A stretch of 64,000 nt of DNA from NCBI GenBank assembly GCA_963728285.1, contig CAVSJR010000003.1, positions 124,001-188,000 on the forward strand, read 5' to 3'. This stretch comes from CAVSJR01 sp963728285. Lineage in GTDB: Bacteria; Actinomycetota; UBA4738; HRBIN12. This document shows positions 45,051 through 53,721 of the stretch, in pieces. The notes under the pieces are model-generated. The model made no database searches. It worked only from the letters and a program-made list of their open reading frames with translations, and was not told where the DNA came from. How positions within the stretch are numbered: position 1 is the stretch's first letter; each line of letters starts with the position of its first letter. The translations under genes and the position numbers were made by a program.

Positions 45051-45986
45051 ATGGAGCGGGTCGTCGTCGCGCTCGGTGGAAACGCCCTTCTCCGGCAGGG
45101 GGCGGAGGACACGTTCGAGGAGCTCTACCGTTCGGCGCGTTCGGCCGCGGAGAGGATCGCCGACATCGCCGCCGCCGGGTGGGAGGTCGTCGTCACGCAC
45201 GGCAACGGCCCGCAGGTCGGCCGAATCCTTCTGCAGCAGGAGTCGGCGAGCGGCTGGGTGCATCCCATGCCGCTCGACGTCTGCGGGGCGGAGAGCCAGG
45301 GGCAGATCGGCTATCTGTTGCAGGTCACGATCGGCGACGTGTTCTTCGAGCGCGGCATGGAGCGTCCGGTCTGCACGGTCCTCACGCTCACGCGGGTTCG
45401 GCCCGACGATCCCGCCTTTCAGCATCCGACCAAGCCGGTCGGGCCCTTCTACGACGAGGCGGAGGCGACGCGGCTGTCGGAGGAGCGCGGCTACACGATG
45501 GCGCCGGACGCCCACGGCGGCTGGCGCCGCGTCGTCCCGTCCCCGGCCCCGTACTCGATCGTCGAGACGCCGATCGTGCGACAGCTCGTGGCCGACGGGG
45601 TGATCGTGATCGCCTCGGGCGGCGGCGGCGTTCCGGTGATCGAGGACGGGCCACGCCTGGTGGGGGTCGAGGGCGTGGTCGACAAGGACCTCGCCTCGGC
45701 GATCCTCGCCTCGGAGGTCGAGGCGACGACGCTGCTGATCCTCACCGACGTCCCGGCCGTGCAGAGGGGCTTCGGCACCGAGGAGGCGGAGGACCTCCAT
45801 GCGTTGACCGTCGCGGATGCCCTCGCGCTCCTCGAGGCGGGCGAGCTCGGCTCGGGATCGATGGAGCCGAAGGTGCGGGCGGCGATCGACTTCTGCTCGA
45901 GCGGAGGGCATCGGGCGATCATCGCCGACCTCGCCGACGGCCCCGCCGCGCTGGAGGGCCGGGGCGGGACGCTCATCCGGCCCTGA
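45051..45986 (+). CDS. arcC: Carbamate kinase
   Basis: This is a 311-residue amino-acid-kinase-fold enzyme that interconverts ATP plus carbamate and carbamoyl phosphate. Seen are VVVALGGNALLRQG, VVVTHGNGPQVGRILLQQE, GVIVIASGGGGVPVIEDG, VEGVVDKDLASAILASEV and the C-terminal GGTLIRP. The length is the family norm. No arginine deiminase or ornithine carbamoyltransferase gene is nearby, so catabolic arginine use is not supported by context. The partner is the COG2403 gene upstream. Confidence 0.93.
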   Translation: MERVVVALGGNALLRQGAEDTFEELYRSARSAAERIADIAAAGWEVVVTHGNGPQVGRILLQQESASGWVHPMPLDVCGAESQGQIGYLLQVTIGDVFFERGMERPVCTVLTLTRVRPDDPAFQHPTKPVGPFYDEAEATRLSEERGYTMAPDAHGGWRRVVPSPAPYSIVETPIVRQLVADGVIVIASGGGGVPVIEDGPRLVGVEGVVDKDLASAILASEVEATTLLILTDVPAVQRGFGTEEAEDLHALTVADALALLEAGELGSGSMEPKVRAAIDFCSSGGHRAIIADLADGPAALEGRGGTLIRP

Positions 45987-46009
45987 GCCGCCCGGATCCG
46001 TACCCCGTG

Positions 46010-46015
46010 TACGCT
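46010..46015 (+). promoter_or_regulatory. -10 box, leaderless type
   Basis: TACGCT, 6 bases before the GTG at 46022. Confidence 0.38.
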
Positions 46016-46021
46016 CCGGCG

Positions 46022-46696
46022 GTGCGTCTGCGAGTGATCGTCTACAACGTCAAGGCGTTCCGGCTCGGGCTCGACAGGGTGACCGACGTGCTGCGAACGC
46101 TCGGCCCCGACCTTCTGCTGCTCCAGGAATCGGGGCCCCGGCGGTCCCTCCGTGCGCTCGGATCGGCCCTGGAGATGCAGGTCGCCGCAGACCCCTTCTC
46201 GCCCCTTCGCCGCCGGGTGAAGAACGCCGTGCTCGCCCGCCCGCCGTGGCGCATCATCTCGCACCGGCTGCATCGACTCGAGGGCTCCGAGCGCTTCTAT
46301 CCGAGGGGTGCCCTGGTGGCGCAGGCGGGCCGCGCCGGGCGCCGCGTCTGGGCGGCGTCGGCTCACCTGGGGCTGGTGCCCGTCGAGCGGGGCCGGCACG
46401 CCCGCGACCTGACGGGCCTGCTGGAGGAGCTCGCCGGGCCGATCGTTCTCGGCATGGATCTCAACGAGACGCCCGAGCGACCCTCGGCGACGTGGTTCGC
46501 CCGCCGCTACACGGATGCGTGGGCGGCGGCCGGGGCGGGCGACGGGCCGACGTTCCCGTCCTTGGACGCGTCGGCCCGGATCGACTACCTCTTCGTCTCC
46601 GGGGGCGTCACGGTGGACGGCATTCACGTCGCCGAGCTCGCCGGCGCCGCGTCCGACCATCTGCCGATCGTCGCGGATCTGTCCCTCGAGCCCTGA
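46022..46696 (+). CDS. Endonuclease/exonuclease/phosphatase (EEP) family protein
   Basis: This is a 224-residue EEP-fold hydrolase: VIVYNVKAFRLGLDRVTDVL (Asn), LLLLQESGPRRS (metal-binding Glu), GPIVLGMDLNETPERPS (Asp and Asn), ARIDYLFVSGGV and AASDHLPIVADLSL (Asp-His). All catalytic positions are kept, so it is probably active on a phosphodiester or phosphomonoester. The substrate is unknown. It is slightly short for the family, with no signal peptide. Confidence 0.82.
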   Translation: MRLRVIVYNVKAFRLGLDRVTDVLRTLGPDLLLLQESGPRRSLRALGSALEMQVAADPFSPLRRRVKNAVLARPPWRIISHRLHRLEGSERFYPRGALVAQAGRAGRRVWAASAHLGLVPVERGRHARDLTGLLEELAGPIVLGMDLNETPERPSATWFARRYTDAWAAAGAGDGPTFPSLDASARIDYLFVSGGVTVDGIHVAELAGAASDHLPIVADLSLEP

Positions 46697-46899
46697 ACGA
46701 TCCCGGAGCGCCCTTCGGCGGCTTCGCCCGACCGAGGACCTAGGCCGGGACATTCGAGGATCGGGGGGTGGGGCGCTCGGGGGATGGCCCGAGGCGACCA
46801 CCTTTGGAATCCATCACATCGAGGCATGCAGCGGCGGCGATTCCGGTCGATGCAACATCCAGGAATCAGCACGGGCGACAATCAGGAAGGATCGCGACT

Positions 46900-47310
46900 A
46901 TGGGCAAGTGGGGAAACGAGTCGGCAGCGCTGGTGGGTTTCGAGATCACCGTTCCCGCGCCCGTTCCCGATGAGCGGGAGCAGCAGGCGTCGGAGCAGGG
47001 TCCCGCGGAGGACACCTGGTACCGCACGCTTCGCGTGATGTCCGGATCGCCCGAGGCCGCCGGCGTCGAGCGCACGGGCGCGCTGGGGGAGAGCTCCCGC
47101 TCGCAGTCCGAGCCGAACGCGGAGGCCGAGGCGGGGGCGAAGCAGCAGCCGCCGTCCACGTCCCCGGGTCGGTCCCTCGCGACGCCCTCCCAGCCCGCCT
47201 CCCAGGATGCGCCGGAGGCCGAGTACGTCGCGCCCCAGAAGTCGGCCGACTCCTACGAGGACAACTGGTACCAGATCCTTCGCAGCCGGCAGGCCGACGG
47301 CGAGGACTAG
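46900..47310 (+). CDS. Hypothetical low-complexity protein with two WY motifs
   Basis: This is a 136-residue protein with no recognised domain. The middle (about 50-110) is Ser/Pro/Ala/Glu-rich and probably disordered. Similar short motifs flank it: EDTWYRTLRVM near residue 38 and EDNWYQILRSRQ near the C-terminus. A GGAAGG precedes the ATG. It could be a scaffold or anchor whose two ends bind the same partner. The 203-base region upstream (46697-46899) shows no other gene. Confidence 0.6.
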   Translation: MGKWGNESAALVGFEITVPAPVPDEREQQASEQGPAEDTWYRTLRVMSGSPEAAGVERTGALGESSRSQSEPNAEAEAGAKQQPPSTSPGRSLATPSQPASQDAPEAEYVAPQKSADSYEDNWYQILRSRQADGED

Positions 47311-47353
47311 GCCCGAGCCGTCCCGAACCCCGGGGGTCCCGCCTCGATCCGCA

Positions 47354-47497
47354 TCACGGGCGCCGTGCGTGATCCCGGCGTGCGGGATTTCTGAACAGCT
47401 GGGCCGCGACGAACAGGGCGAAGAGCCCCGTGGCGCCGACGAGCGCCACGAGCAGCAGCACGAAGAACCACTCCAGAAAGCCCGAGATCGCCAGCAC
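47354..47497 (-). CDS. Small single-pass membrane protein
   Basis: This is a 47-residue protein: VLAISGFLEWFFVLLLVALV followed by GATGLFALFVAAQLFRNPAR, one long membrane helix or hairpin and a basic tail. GTG 47497 has GAGGGG upstream; an in-frame ATG at 47524 has no ribosome-binding site. Function is unknown. It lies between the WY-motif gene and pfkA, on the opposite strand. Confidence 0.5.
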   Translation of the reverse strand: MLAISGFLEWFFVLLLVALVGATGLFALFVAAQLFRNPARRDHARRP

Positions 47498-47581
47498 GCT
47501 TCGTCCCCTCGCCGCTGAGGCCATGCTAGCAGCGGCCCGACGCCCATCCGCCCTCGTCCTCGCGCCGGCACCTCGGGTCCG

Positions 47582-47587
47582 TAGAAT
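47582..47587 (+). promoter_or_regulatory. -10 box of pfkA, leaderless type
   Basis: TAGAAT, 6 bases before the ATG at 47594. Confidence 0.45.
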
Positions 47588-47593
47588 CGCGGC

Positions 47594-48622
47594 ATGCGAC
47601 TGGGGGTCCTGACCGGCGGAGGCGACTGTCCCGGGCTCAACGCCGTGATCCGCTCCGCGGTGCGCAGCGGCAGCTCCGTCCATCGGCACGAATTCGTCGG
47701 CTACCGGGATGGCTGGCGCGGCGTCGTCGAGGGGGACTCCGTCGGGCTGGGGCCGGAGGCCGTCCGAGGCATCCTGCACCGCGGCGGCACGATCCTGGGC
47801 ACGTCCGGATCCAACCCCTACCGCAGCGACGACGGCCCGGACCGGGTTCGGGCGACGATCGCGCGGGATCGGCTCGACGGGATCATCGTCATCGGGGGGG
47901 AGGGGACGCTCGGGGCGGCGGCGAGGCTGGCCGAGGAGGGGGTCCCGGTCGTGGGGATCCCCAAGACCATCGATAACGACCTGGCGATGTCCGACTACAC
48001 GGTCGGCTTTCACACGGCGGTCCAGGTCGCCACCGATGCGATCGACCGCTTGCACAGCACCGCCGAGAGCCACAATCGCACGATGGTCGTGGAGCTGATG
48101 GGCCGCAACGCGGGGTGGATCGCCGCCTACGCCGGCCTGGCCGGCGGAGCCGACGCCATCTTGATCCCCGAGCGCCCCTTCGATCTCGAGGAGGTGTGCG
48201 CGGGCCTTCGCCGACGGCACGTCCACGGGGCGTCGTTCTCGATCGTCGTGGTCGCGGAGGGGGCCGTTCCCGCCGAGGACACGATCACGATCCCGGAGTA
48301 TCCGCTGGATCCCAACGGCTGGCCGCGCCTCGGCGGCATCTCGAACGTCATCGCGCCGGAGCTGCAGCGGCTCACGGGCTACGAGACGCGCGTGATCATC
48401 CTCGGCCACGTCCAGCGCGGTGGCTCGCCGGTCGCGTTCGACCGGGTCCTCGGGACGCGGCTCGGCATCGCCGCCGTCAACGTCGCCACCGCGGGCGGGT
48501 GGGGGAGGATGGCCACGCTCCACGGGGGCGATGTCGTCGACGTTCCGCTGGGGGCGGCGGTGGCGGAGCGTCGCGTCGTGCCCGATTCCCTGATCCACTC
48601 GGCCAAGGTCTTCTTCGGCTAG
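47594..48622 (+). CDS. pfkA: 6-phosphofructokinase, group III (actinobacterial type)
   Basis: This 342-residue enzyme of glycolysis phosphorylates fructose 6-phosphate. It has LTGGGDCPGLNAVIRSAVR, VIGGEGTLGAAARLAEEGVP, VGIPKTIDNDLAMSDYTVGF (catalytic Asp), VELMGRNAGWIAAYAGLAGG and VIILGHVQRGGSPVAFDR. The GGEGT motif has Gly where PPi-dependent enzymes carry Asp (GGEDT), so ATP is the likely phosphoryl donor. The frame is unbroken. Confidence 0.95.
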   Translation: MRLGVLTGGGDCPGLNAVIRSAVRSGSSVHRHEFVGYRDGWRGVVEGDSVGLGPEAVRGILHRGGTILGTSGSNPYRSDDGPDRVRATIARDRLDGIIVIGGEGTLGAAARLAEEGVPVVGIPKTIDNDLAMSDYTVGFHTAVQVATDAIDRLHSTAESHNRTMVVELMGRNAGWIAAYAGLAGGADAILIPERPFDLEEVCAGLRRRHVHGASFSIVVVAEGAVPAEDTITIPEYPLDPNGWPRLGGISNVIAPELQRLTGYETRVIILGHVQRGGSPVAFDRVLGTRLGIAAVNVATAGGWGRMATLHGGDVVDVPLGAAVAERRVVPDSLIHSAKVFFG

Positions 48623-48652
48623 CGCGGATCAGCCGGTAGACTCGGTAGCCTC

Positions 48653-49700
48653 GTGCGTTACCGCGTCGACCTGCGCTCCGACACCGTCACGACGCCGTCC
48701 GAGGCCATGCGTCGGGCGATGGCCGCGGCCGAGGTCGGCGACGACTGGTACGGCGACGACCCGACGGTCAACCGGCTGCAGGAGCTCGCCGCGGAGCTCA
48801 CCGGCAAGGAGGCCGCCATCTACGTTCCGACGGGAACGATGGCGAACCAGATCGGGCTCAGGCTGCACGTCGGCGGGGCCGGGCACCTGGTGCTGTGCGA
48901 GGGGCGTTCGCACGTCGCGACGACGGAGATGATGACGTCGGCCGTGCTCTCCGGCGTGACCTACCGGGCCGTCGAGGCCGGACCTCGCGGCCTGACGGCC
49001 GACGACGTCGCGGCGGGCATGCATCCCGACGCCTACTTCGACGTCGAGGTGGTGGACCTGATCTCGCTCGAGAACACGATGGGTGGCTACGCCGGGACGG
49101 TCGCTCCGCGTGGAGGAGTTCCGCGCCATCCGCAAGATCGCGGAGTCCGAGGGCGTGCCCGTCCACCTCGACGGCGCCCGGATCTTCAACGCGAGCGCCG
49201 CGAGCGGCGTGCCCGTGGCCGAGTACGCCAACGAGGCCGATACGCTGATGTTCTGCGTCTCCAAGGGGCTCGGCGCGCCGATCGGGTCGCTGCTGTGCGG
49301 GCCCCAGGACCTGATGCCGGAGGCGCGGCGGTTGAAGATCCTGTTCGGCGGCGCGTGGCGTCAGGCGGGGGTCATGGCCGCCGCCGGCCTGGTCGCGCTC
49401 GAGGAGGGACCCGAGCGGCTCTCGCTGGACCATGCGCGGGCTCGCCGGCTCGCGGAGGGCATCGCCGAGATCGCCCCGCTCGCGGTGGATCCCGACGCCG
49501 TGGAGACCAACATGGTGTTCGCCGACGTCTCCTCGCTGGGCCTCGATCCGATGGATGCCATCGAGCTGCTCGGACGGGAGGGGCTCGGGGTGACCCCGAT
49601 CGGCCCGGGGGTCCTGCGGATGGTGACGCACGTCGACGTGGACGACGCGGGGATCGACCTCGCCCTCGGCGCCTGGCGCGCCGTCGTCGCCTCGACCTGA
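48653..49700 (+). CDS. ltaA: Threonine aldolase (frameshifted)
   Basis: This is a fold-type I PLP enzyme that cleaves threonine or allo-threonine to glycine and acetaldehyde. GTG 48653 gives MRYRVDLRSDTVTTPSEAM, the family start. Next are VGDDWYGDDPTVNRLQELAA and VPTGTMANQIGLRLH. A 1-base insertion near 49110 changes the frame. The rest reads VEEFRAIRKIAESEGVPVHL, DGARIFNASAAS, FCVSKGLGAPIGSLL (PLP lysine) and GGAWRQAGVMAAAGL. The restored length is about 349. It can supply glycine to one-carbon metabolism, although it is not in the folate cluster. Confidence 0.9.
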
Positions 49701-49715
49701 CACGGAGCTCGAGCC

Positions 49716-50453
49716 ATGGTGTCCTTCAGGAAGAAGCTCGATCCCGAGATCGCCAGGCGCGTGCCGCCCGGGCAGCGGCTCGTGAAGACCTGGCCCGTGC
49801 TGCAGTACGGGCCGATCCCGCGGTTCGACGAGGCCGAGTGGGATCTCCGAGTCTTCGGCGAGGTCGAGGACCCGTTCACGCTCACGTACGCCGAGCTCAA
49901 GGCGCTGCCCACGGTGACGGTCGATGCCGACATGCACTGCGTCACCGGATGGACGACCCTGGACAACGCGTGGACGGGCGTGTCGTTTCGGTCGCTCGCC
50001 GATCGCGCGAGGCCGACGCCGGACGCCCGTTGGGTCGTCGCGCACTGCGACTCCGGCTACACCTCGAACCTGTCGCTGCAGGCGATGCTGGACGACGATG
50101 TGCTGGTCGCGTGGGCGAATCGGGGCGAGCAACTGTCGGCGGAGCACGGGTATCCCCTCCGGCTGGTCGTTCCGAAGCGCTACGCGTGGAAGAGCGCGAA
50201 GTGGCTTCGGGGCCTCGAGATGACCCGGCCCAACCGGCGCGGCTTCTGGGAGACCCGCGGCTATCACATCCACGCGGACCCCTGGCCGGAGGAGCGCTAC
50301 TCCTACCAGGAGGGACCGGGGCGCCGAGCTGGAGCCGTGAGGATCCGGGGGAACCCCGATGGCCTCGCGCCCGTCCAAGCTCGATCGAACCCTGTAGGCT
50401 TCGCGGCTCGGCTCAAGGCACCCGGCCGGCGGGCCGAATCCAAAAACCAGTGA
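49716..50453 (+). CDS. Sulfite-oxidase-like molybdopterin protein (YedY/MsrP-related, cytoplasmic)
   Basis: This is a 245-residue protein with the sulfite-oxidase Mo-pterin fold. The Mo-ligand cysteine is in DADMHCVTGWTTLDNAWTGV. Other motifs are YPLRLVVPKRYAWKSAKWLR and GFWETRGYHIHADPWPEERY. No Tat signal is present, unlike MsrP. The last 40 residues (GRRAGAVRIRGN and on) are unlike the family. In a neighbouring frame a stop follows GAELEP at about 50338, so the true end may be near there and the tail an indel artefact overlapping the next promoter. The cofactor would be mononuclear molybdopterin. Confidence 0.83.
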   Translation: MVSFRKKLDPEIARRVPPGQRLVKTWPVLQYGPIPRFDEAEWDLRVFGEVEDPFTLTYAELKALPTVTVDADMHCVTGWTTLDNAWTGVSFRSLADRARPTPDARWVVAHCDSGYTSNLSLQAMLDDDVLVAWANRGEQLSAEHGYPLRLVVPKRYAWKSAKWLRGLEMTRPNRRGFWETRGYHIHADPWPEERYSYQEGPGRRAGAVRIRGNPDGLAPVQARSNPVGFAARLKAPGRRAESKNQ

Positions 50454-51697
50454 TCCCCCTCGTGAACAGCCTCCGGACCCGCCCACGCGGGCGGGCGAGC
50501 CTCGTGCTCCTCGCGGTGCTGGCCCTGGCCGTGCCCGCCGAGGCGTCGGCCGACCCCTCCGCCCAGGCGCCGGCCGGAGCATCCGCGCAGACGGCATCGG
50601 AGGAAGCCGGGAACCCGGCGGCGCCGTCCGCCCCGGGCGGAGGCGAGCTCGCGGATGCCCGGTCGCGACTCACGGGCCTGCAGGATGAGATCGCCGGGCA
50701 TCAGGCATCGGTCGAGGAGCTGCTCCTCCAGATGCGGCGGGTCTCCACGGAGCTCGACCGCGAGCGGGCCGCGTACGCGGAGACCCAGTCGAGGCTCGGC
50801 ACCATCCGCGAGGCGCTCGCCGCCGTCGAGCGCGAGTACACGGCGCTTCGCGCGCGCCTGGACGACCGCGCCGCCGAGGCGCTGTACGTGAACCCGGGCT
50901 CCACCATGGAGTTCCTGCTCGAGTCGGACTCCTTCGCGGAGGTCTCGGACAGGATCGAGTTCATCAATCAGCTCCAGGTCGCCGACGCCTCGCTCGCCAA
51001 ACGGGTCGAGGCGACGGCCGCGCGACTCGAGTCCAGACGCGACGAGCTCGAGGTGACGCTGCGCCAGAGCGCCGACATCGTGGCGAGGCTGGACGTCCAC
51101 GAGGAGCAGCTCGGTGCGCTGCTCGCCGATGAGCAGGCGCGGCTCTCGCAGATCACGCACGCGCGGCGGGAGGCGGCGTCGCTCATCGAGGAGCTCGTCG
51201 CGAAGAGGCAGGAGCGGCAGGCGGCGCAGGCGAGGGAGATTCGCGCTCGGCTCGCATCGCTCGGAGGCGAGGTGGCGCCGTACGGCCAGTGGGCCCGGCT
51301 CTTCCTCCAGGCGATCGGCGCCCCCACGTGCCATGAGAACCTGGTGGTGATGGTCGCCTGGCAGGCGGCGGAGGGGACGCAGGCCTCGTGGAACCCCCTC
51401 GCGACGACCCTGCAGATGCCGGGATCCATCGCCTTCAACTCCGTGGGAGTACAGAACTACACGTCCCTCGCGCAGGGACTCGACGCGATCCATCGGACGC
51501 TGCTGCGTGGCGCGACGACCTACGGCTACGGAGCGATCCTCGAGTCGCTGGGCCGGTGCGCCGACGCGATGGCGACGGCCCAGGCGATCAACGCCTCCTC
51601 CTGGTGCCGCGGCTGCACCGGCGGCGCCTACGTCACGGGGCTCGTCCCGGTGGTGGAGGCGTATTTCGACACCTACGCGGCCGACGTTCCCGGATAG
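50450..51697 (+). CDS. Secreted coiled-coil protein with C-terminal lysozyme-like region
   Basis: This is a 415-residue protein. It has a signal peptide ending near AVPAEASA, an Ala/Pro-rich linker, then a long coiled coil about residues 62-270 of the PcsB/FtsX-partner type (LQDEIAGHQASVEELLLQMR, LYVNPGSTMEFLLESDSFAE, FINQLQVADASLAKRVEATA). The C-terminal approx. 140 residues (MVAWQAAEGTQASWNPLATT, FNSVGVQNYTSLAQGLDAIH, CRGCTGGAYVTGLVPVVEAY) resemble a goose-lysozyme-like or transglycosylase fold, with a Glu in AWQAAEG. A cell-wall remodelling role is inferred. The GTG overlaps the upstream stop, but TAGGCT at 50395-50400 may be its own -10. Confidence 0.72.
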   Translation: MIPLVNSLRTRPRGRASLVLLAVLALAVPAEASADPSAQAPAGASAQTASEEAGNPAAPSAPGGGELADARSRLTGLQDEIAGHQASVEELLLQMRRVSTELDRERAAYAETQSRLGTIREALAAVEREYTALRARLDDRAAEALYVNPGSTMEFLLESDSFAEVSDRIEFINQLQVADASLAKRVEATAARLESRRDELEVTLRQSADIVARLDVHEEQLGALLADEQARLSQITHARREAASLIEELVAKRQERQAAQAREIRARLASLGGEVAPYGQWARLFLQAIGAPTCHENLVVMVAWQAAEGTQASWNPLATTLQMPGSIAFNSVGVQNYTSLAQGLDAIHRTLLRGATTYGYGAILESLGRCADAMATAQAINASSWCRGCTGGAYVTGLVPVVEAYFDTYAADVPG

Positions 51698-51724
51698 CCC
51701 GCGCCGGCCGCTCCCCTCGCGGCC

Positions 51725-53572
51725 TCAGGCGAGGTAGATCGTGATCGTGTCGCCGGCGTGAACGATGGAGTCGGGGCTCGGGTCCTGCCCCTTGACGGTG
51801 TCGCCCTTGGAGCTCGGAAGCACGACCGTGCGTGCCTCGAGCCCCAGCCGTGAGAGGGTCGAGAGCGCCTCCTCCTTGCTCATGCCCGTCAGCTTCGGAA
51901 GCTTGAATTCCTCGGGGCCCTTGGACACCACGAGCGCCACGGTGGATCCCTTCGGGATCTCCACGTTCGCGGCCGGGCTCTGGCCGATCACCGTCCCTCG
52001 CTCGATCGTGTTCGAGAAACGCTCCTGGATCGAGGCCTCGAGGCCCGCCCCCTGCAGCGCCTCGATCGCAGCCGGCTGCGTCAGGCCGGTCACCTCCGGG
52101 ATCTCGACGGGCGGCGGTCCCTTGCTGAGGATGATCGCGACCTCGCTGCCCTCGGGCGCCTGGCCGTTGGCCGGCCGCTGGCTCACCACCCGTCCCTCCG
52201 CGACCTCCATGCTGAATCTCTTCGTCTTGCGTCCGAGCTCGAGGCCCGCGTCGGTCATCGCGGCGCGCGCACGGTCGATCGTCATTCCCTCGACGTCGGG
52301 GACGTCGACGGGCTTGGGCCCGAGGGATCGAACGAGCGTCACGGGGTCATCGGCGAGGATCTCCGAGCCGGGCCTCGGGGTCATCCCGACCACCTGTCCG
52401 GCCTCGAAGGTCAGCGAGTACTCGCCCTTCTTGGCCACCACGACGCGAAGGCCGTCCTGCACGAGCTGGGACTGTGCCGCTCGGAGGGGCATCCCGACGA
52501 CGTTTCGCACCTCGACCCGGTGCGGCACGAGATAGGTCCACGCGGCCCAGGCGACGCCGCCCACGAGGGCGAGGAGGAACAGCAGCTTCGCGACGGACAT
52601 CCGCCGGCGCCTCCGCTCCGCCTTGGCTGCCTCGGGGCGGGTGATGGTCACGGTCTCCGCGTGCTCGGGGCCGGCCTCGGGGATCACGACGGGGTGATCG
52701 TGCACGAGGCCGGCCAGCGGCTCGGCCTCGGGGAGCTCGCGGGCCTCCTGGGCGAGATCTCGTCGCATCTCCGCCGCCGACTCCGGGCGGAGCTCTCGAT
52801 CGCGCTCGGTGGCCGACTGCACGAAGCCGTCGAGGCCCGCGGGCAGATCCGAGACGATCCTGGAGGGCGCCGGAACCCGATTCGACAGGTGCTTGTAGGC
52901 GATGGCCATCGACGTCTCGCCGGTGAACGGCAGGCGTCCGGTCAGCAGCTCGAAGGCGAGGATCCCGACCGCGTACAGGTCGCTGCGCGGGTCCGCGGGC
53001 TCCCCGCGGATCTGCTCGGGGGCCAGGTACTGCACCGTCCCCGTCACGGTGCCGGCCTGCGTCGTCGTGCCGTCGGCGTAGGCCCGGGCGAGGCCGAAGT
53101 CGGCCACCTTGGCCGTGCCGTCCGGCGAGACGATGACGTTCTCCGGCTTGATGTCGCGGTGCACGATGCCCTGGCGGTGCGCGTGATCGACCGCGGCGAG
53201 GATCTGCCCGAGGACGTCGGCCGCCTGCGCGGGCGCGAGCCGCCCCTGCGTCGTGAGGATGTCCCGCAGGCTCGCGCCCCGGACGAACTCCATCACCATG
53301 TAGTAGATGCCGTCGACCGCGCCCCAGTCGTACACGGCCGCGATGTTCGGGTGATTCAGCACTGCGGCCGCGCGAGCCTCCCGGCGGAACCGGTCGATGA
53401 ACCCGGCGTCGCCCGCGAGCGAGCGATGGAGGACCTTGACCGCCACCTCGCGAGCCAGCACGGCGTCGTACGCGCGGAACACCTCGCCCATTCCGCCGGC
53501 CGCGATCCGCTCGACGATGCGATAGCGCCCGTCGAGGGTGGTCAGCTGCAGGCCGGCGTCGCGAAGCGACAC
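51725..53572 (-). CDS. pknB: PASTA-domain Ser/Thr protein kinase (PknB/StkP type)
   Basis: This is a 615-residue membrane kinase. The kinase domain spans about 10-270: IAAGGMGEVFRAYDAVLARE with the P-loop, VAVKVLHR, GIVHRDIKPENVIVS (catalytic loop), KVADFGLARAYA, and GTVQYLAPEQIRG. A juxtamembrane basic patch (AKAERRRRRMS) precedes one helix, LLFLLALVGGVAWAAWTYLV. Four extracellular PASTA repeats follow (VEVRNVVGMPLRAAQSQL, VDVPDVEGMTIDRARAAM, VEIPEVTGLTQPAAIEAL, FKLPKLTGMSKEEALSTL). It senses peptidoglycan fragments and regulates wall synthesis and division. An in-frame ATG at 53647 overlaps a TACAAT -10 box, so GTG 53572 is preferred. Confidence 0.93.
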   Translation of the reverse strand: MSLRDAGLQLTTLDGRYRIVERIAAGGMGEVFRAYDAVLAREVAVKVLHRSLAGDAGFIDRFRREARAAAVLNHPNIAAVYDWGAVDGIYYMVMEFVRGASLRDILTTQGRLAPAQAADVLGQILAAVDHAHRQGIVHRDIKPENVIVSPDGTAKVADFGLARAYADGTTTQAGTVTGTVQYLAPEQIRGEPADPRSDLYAVGILAFELLTGRLPFTGETSMAIAYKHLSNRVPAPSRIVSDLPAGLDGFVQSATERDRELRPESAAEMRRDLAQEARELPEAEPLAGLVHDHPVVIPEAGPEHAETVTITRPEAAKAERRRRRMSVAKLLFLLALVGGVAWAAWTYLVPHRVEVRNVVGMPLRAAQSQLVQDGLRVVVAKKGEYSLTFEAGQVVGMTPRPGSEILADDPVTLVRSLGPKPVDVPDVEGMTIDRARAAMTDAGLELGRKTKRFSMEVAEGRVVSQRPANGQAPEGSEVAIILSKGPPPVEIPEVTGLTQPAAIEALQGAGLEASIQERFSNTIERGTVIGQSPAANVEIPKGSTVALVVSKGPEEFKLPKLTGMSKEEALSTLSRLGLEARTVVLPSSKGDTVKGQDPSPDSIVHAGDTITIYLA

Positions 53573-53645
53573 CGGCTCCGGGGACGTGCTCCTAGCCGTT
53601 GGTTGTTCCTCCCGCTGAGGTCTGGGGCCGCGGCGGGTCCGGATC

Positions 53646-53651
53646 ATTGTA
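53646..53651 (-). promoter_or_regulatory. -10 box of the PASTA kinase
   Basis: TACAAT on the minus strand. It overlaps the upstream in-frame ATG at 53647, which argues for a downstream translation start. Confidence 0.4.
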
Positions 53652-53721
53652 TGGTGCGCCGGGACCGGTTCCTCGCAAGCGAACGGCCCAGTTCGGGCGG
53701 CGTTTCCGCAGGTCGGAATGG

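Noticed and set aside
46697..46899. A possible tRNA or small RNA in the 203-base gap
   Set aside because: I found no GTTCGA-type T-loop, no acceptor-stem pairing and no CCA end; nothing can be supported.
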